From Butyriboletus loyo (taxonomy: Eukaryota; Basidiomycota; Agaricomycetes; Boletales; Boletaceae), in assembly GCA_038093515.1 (NCBI GenBank), contig JBBPSI010000344.1, forward strand, positions 1-20,449: 20,449 bases of DNA, read 5' to 3'. The translations under genes and the position numbers were made by a program. This document shows positions 17,410 through 20,449 of this stretch, in pieces. Below the pieces are notes generated by a model. It was not told where the DNA came from, did not search any database, and worked only from the letters and a program-made list of their open reading frames with translations. Positions within the stretch are counted from its first letter, which is position 1. Each line of letters opens with the position of its first letter.

Positions 17410-19171
17410 TTGTAAGCATGGCGTAACACGTTCTTGGATGGATGACCAAAACGGTGGTGCCACAACGAAGAAGATCCGACATCCTGCAAGGAGTGGATCC
17501 CGACATCTGGAGTTAGCATTTTAGCCTGAAACCAGTGGAGGGGATTGTTTGGAAGCAAGGCATAAGCCTGCACTACCAAACATCCTTGAGGGTTCCAAAT
17601 CTTGGTTTTATCGGTAATTTCGCATCAATAACCTTCCTTGGTTAGAGCGGTGACCGATAAGAGTCTATGGGCTGCTTGAGGCGCATACCAAACTCCTGTA
17701 AGCTCCAAAGGAATGGGCTTATCCTTCCCTAGTTGCTGTGATAACAACACAGTACCAGGTCCAAACATCTTCATGGTTGTGCCATTTGCTGTGATCACAA
17801 TCCTCTTGGTATTTCCGAGATCCATGAAGTCTACAACGTGTGGTGTGACATGGTCTGTGCAACCACTGTCAATCATCCAGGCGTTGGAGAGAAGATCCTT
17901 CTTTGAAGGGACATCTCCGGATGTGTAAGCTCCTGCAATATACAGATCACCAAGATCGAATTCATCATTGTAATTGTTACAGTTTTACCCCTAAGCATAC
18001 CCCGCCACTCGTTTTCCCATGCTCACGCGTCCCCGCCGCCCCCGCCGTCTTGCGATGCCGCCCATCGCCCGCTCCCTAGTCGCCTAGTGGACGTTACCCA
18101 CTTCCCCGGTCGTTCCAGCAAGTCTCAGTGACGCTACACTGAGATAGCCCCTGTCTCGTCGCCCCGTCGGGCCGGACCCACAGCTGAGCTGTCGCGTCCT
18201 CTATTTCTTTAACCAATGACATTTGTTACATCACGTGACTAGCACGTGACTAGATTACGACGCGTCAGTACCTTCGCGTCGAGACCCGTATCCAAGGGCT
18301 CCGCCGTTCGCGCACCCTTCGCCCTGTGGGGCTCACCTCGAGGACATCGTCACTTCGCCTTCCGCTCTTCCTATTCGTTGACGATGTCGCCTTCTTACTC
18401 GGAGCTTCGCTCCCTCGTTACCGGCACTTTGCCGCTTCTCCATTCGCCGCTATGACTCGGACAGACTCATAGCCCTTTGCCCTTCGCTGCCACGCACAGC
18501 TCGGTCTGTGCACGATACCCAGTAGTATATATACGAGTACTTAGAGAAGTACAGACTCTTTAGCTAATTCTACGCATCTACCAAGTCCCATCTGCCGATA
18601 GAGCCGATAAGCTTCAGCTCGATCTCGTCTGGTCGCCACCTTACGACATCTCGCCGACACTTGCTCTGCAGAAGCCCGATAGCGTCGTCTACGCGAGTCA
18701 GCCATTTCCTCATTAGGCTCGAGCCCCTAGCCAAGTGCTCGCTGCTAGTTATTGTGCACTATCAGCATAACAGTAATCATATACAGCATCATAGTCCTCA
18801 GCATCTCACTGGTATGTAGAGTCCCAGACATTAATGTCACGGGAGTCAAGACCATGCTTCCAAGTGCCATCAGCACGACGAGCAGTGTTTCCATAAAAGG
18901 ATTCTTCATCCTTCTCATTGATCGACTCTAGAAAGGTCAAAAGACGGACTGCTTTCGCTTTGCGTTCCTTCTTCTTCAGCTGACCACGAGACCCTGAAGG
19001 TTTAGAGGGAATTGTGGCGTTTCCAAAAGGAGTGTGAGGAAGATGCATTAGCTTCTCCATCCTCAAAATAAGGTGATGCGAGGGGTGGTCCCATCGGATC
19101 ATCATCTCCCCAACCAGCTTGACCAACGGTAGATTCAGTTTCCATTGGGAAATCTGTAAGCGTGTGGTCAC
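17410..19171 (-). pseudogene. pol: Copia pol, N-terminal part (protease and pre-integrase), broken
   Basis: Protease motif WMIDSGCTDHV near 17870 and the pre-integrase zinc motif LWHHRFGHPSKNVL near 17450, in the order protease then integrase expected for copia. Breaks: TGA at 18806-18808 (after DSTYQ, before DAEDYD) and TGA at 17625-17627 (after LTKEGY, before CEITDK), both probably former CGA codons. Setting aside solo LTR D plus its duplication (803 bp) keeps one frame across the gap. The pol frame overlaps gag in the +1 frame at 19002-19171. The switch is either a one-base indel near 19030-19050, since many copia elements have one ORF, or a real frameshift. Confidence 0.82.
17975..18772 (+). 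repeat. Solo LTR 'D' (798 bp) inside copia, plus orientation
   Basis: Begins TGTTACAG and ends GCATAACA with the exact duplication GTAAT at 17970-17974 and 18773-18777. The copia frame rejoins when it is removed. It has paired CACGTGA boxes at 18232-18237 and 18243-18248, an inverted repeat GCACAG/CTGTGC at 18494-18511 and a TATA box GTATATATAC at about 18525-18534, so transcription is on the plus strand. The 5-bp duplication suits a Ty3/gypsy element; no internal region of that family is present. Confidence 0.92.
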
Positions 19172-20252
19172 CTAGTTGTGTTTCGCCCAACTCTACAATG
19201 TTGGCAAATCCGTCCATGTCCATCTCCACTTCATTCGCACGTCCTTTCCCTTTTCCCTTTCCTCGACGTGTCTTGAAACCGGAGCGATTGTTTGTTCGCT
19301 CATTACGGTTTGCTCCGGATCCTGAAGGTCCTCCATAAGGCGTCGCAGGCATATGGTTTTGCTGCTGCCTTTGCTGCTGCGGTTGGAACGGCCTCTTCTG
19401 TCCAGGACGACCACGTCCGCCAGAAGGTTGTTGAGGACGAGCCTGATTGTTCCAATTTGTCTGCGCAGGTGGAGGAGGTCCGCGTCTAACCGTGTTTGTG
19501 CGGTTGAGCTGGGTATCCGGTGCAACTGTATTCGTTCGAGAGGTGGTGGGATAAGGGATCTGGCCAGTGCCAGCACGAAGTTGTAACTCGTGAGTGATCA
19601 TGGGAATGATAACGTTCGGTGTAAATTGGTGAACGTTTGTGTTGTGGACGATGTTGGACACCAGAGGTTCGAAAGATTTCGGTAACTTGGTGAGCAAGAT
19701 CATGGATCGGAAATTGTTGGGAAGGCTTAATCCTGCTGCTTCCATTTTGTGGAAAGCGTCCATTAAGGACATGAGACCAGCAACGGCGTTAGCTTCATGA
19801 ACTCGAATGTTCATGGCTTGGCGGAACAGGAAAAATTGTCCTGTAATGCCCGTAGTTGCGTAGGTGTCATGCAGGAAGTTCCAGAGAGTTTTGGCGACAG
19901 AGATGTTGACAGATTCTGGAATTATTTGACCAGAAGCATCATAGAGGGATGGAGTGTAGTCATAGTTGACTGCATGTTGGAGTTCTGGAGAGATGTAGAT
20001 GGCGAGCATGCCAACAGAGCGCTTGTCCAGCGAGACCCACTTCTGCTGGTCAGCGGCAGTCTGATTGTAGTACTCTGAAGTACCATCCACTATTGACCAG
20101 ACACCGATTACGGTGAGAGCATGTCTCATTTGACGAGACCAGGCTGTATAGTTGTCCACTCCAGTCAGGACAGGAAGTCTCTGCTGGATTTGGGCGTCGT
20201 TTCGGAATTGGTAAAGTCCGAGCAGGCGCACCGAGGGCAACGAAGGATGCAA
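19002..20252 (-). CDS. gag: Copia gag (about 416 aa, true start unclear)
   Basis: Recognisable by LPVLTGVDNYTAWSRQM near the N-terminus, a Gag-like helical region (VAKTLWNFLHDTY, LMDAFHKMEAAGL), then a Gln/Arg/Gly-rich basic stretch and an acidic tail. I see no CCHC knuckle; the RG- and Q-rich stretch probably takes over RNA binding. The frame is open from the TGA at 20277-20279 but contains no ATG until QMRHAL, which lies inside conserved sequence. The real start is therefore either in an upstream exon or lost. A strong donor-like GTGAGT begins at 20280 and an acceptor-like ATCCAG ends at 20184, which would remove this segment, but I found no suitable upstream ATG. Confidence 0.75.
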   Translation of the reverse strand: MHPSLPSVRLLGLYQFRNDAQIQQRLPVLTGVDNYTAWSRQMRHALTVIGVWSIVDGTSEYYNQTAADQQKWVSLDKRSVGMLAIYISPELQHAVNYDYTPSLYDASGQIIPESVNISVAKTLWNFLHDTYATTGITGQFFLFRQAMNIRVHEANAVAGLMSLMDAFHKMEAAGLSLPNNFRSMILLTKLPKSFEPLVSNIVHNTNVHQFTPNVIIPMITHELQLRAGTGQIPYPTTSRTNTVAPDTQLNRTNTVRRGPPPPAQTNWNNQARPQQPSGGRGRPGQKRPFQPQQQRQQQNHMPATPYGGPSGSGANRNERTNNRSGFKTRRGKGKGKGRANEVEMDMDGFANIVELGETQLGDHTLTDFPMETESTVGQAGWGDDDPMGPPLASPYFEDGEANASSSHSFWKRHNSL

Positions 20253-20280
20253 GGGTAAACCTATCAGTGGAAAGACTCAC

Positions 20281-20449
20281 TGATAATACGAGAGTGAGAG
20301 TATCGCAAACAGAGTATAAGGAGCAAGGCTCAACTTAGAGATATCGCAGTAGTGATGATAGAACTGAAAGATCTAAAGAAAAACGACAAGCCATAAGGGC
20401 TGTCTTATATACAGTACATGAGTGTTTGTACTTATGTTCTGTATAGTAC
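20281..20449 (-). repeat. Probable edge of copia 5' LTR and leader
   Basis: Non-coding AT-rich sequence upstream of gag with a TATA-like GTATATAAGACAG (minus strand, about 20400-20412). The LTR/leader boundary and primer-binding site could not be fixed, because the other LTR is not in the window. Confidence 0.4.

Larger units (their letters stand above)
17410..20449 (-). mobile_element. Ty1/copia element, partial and disrupted
   Basis: Minus-strand order: 5' LTR edge and leader at the window end, gag, then pol with protease and the start of integrase. It is cut on the left by the 5' LTR of copy B directly after the HPSKNVLRHAYN segment. The rest of integrase, RT and RNase H are not in the window. 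A solo LTR interrupts the protease region and two TGA codons break pol. Confidence 0.87.

Noticed and set aside
18246..18455. Open frame inside LTR D
   Set aside because: Lies within an LTR bounded by a target duplication; GC-rich chance frame.

Overview
The window looks like nuclear DNA of a filamentous basidiomycete, probably an agaricomycete. The evidence is a host gene with four 49-65 nt GT-AG introns encoding a seven-helix membrane protein of a type common in those fungi, followed by about 18 kb of nested LTR retrotransposons. I saw no bacterial genes, rRNA, tRNA or CRISPR.

Layout. (1) 116-1307, minus: intact five-exon host gene. (2) 1308-2192: no gene I can name. (3) 2193-2590: solo LTR 'E'. 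(4) 2591-6095, minus: old, mutated Ty3/gypsy chromovirus fragment 'C', holding a solo LTR at 5175-5601. (5) 6096-10249, plus: second copy of the same family, 'A', inserted into C; it has a 5' LTR, gag and pol, is split by solo LTR 'F' (9349-9854) and is truncated in the RNase H region. (6) 10250-10313: a 64-bp scrap of the 5' gag region of a Ty1/copia element. (7) 10314-17409, minus: nearly full-length copy 'B' of the chromovirus. (8) 17410-20449, minus: a Ty1/copia element (pol part, protease, gag, leader, edge of the 5' LTR) split by solo LTR 'D' (17975-18772).

The chromovirus (A, B, C) is the main content. Read along B it has a 427-bp LTR, a primer-binding site complementary to its own predicted mRNA 5' end (self-priming), gag, pol in the -1 frame (protease, RT, RNase H, integrase, chromodomain), then a third ORF after pol with three CCHC-like zinc knuckles, a polypurine tract and the 3' LTR. 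Gag itself carries only one odd knuckle with C and H swapped, so the post-pol ORF may supply the nucleocapsid-like function. Gag also seems to extend upstream of its first ATG as a Pro/Asp/Glu-rich frame kept in two copies.

All pol genes here are dead, mostly through TGA stops at positions that are CGA in a sister copy, which fits CpG decay. Three solo LTRs have perfect 5-bp target duplications, while element B and LTR E have mismatched flanks, pointing to recombination between elements. Several different LTR families share a GGTCTGTGC inverted-repeat module just upstream of the TATA box.
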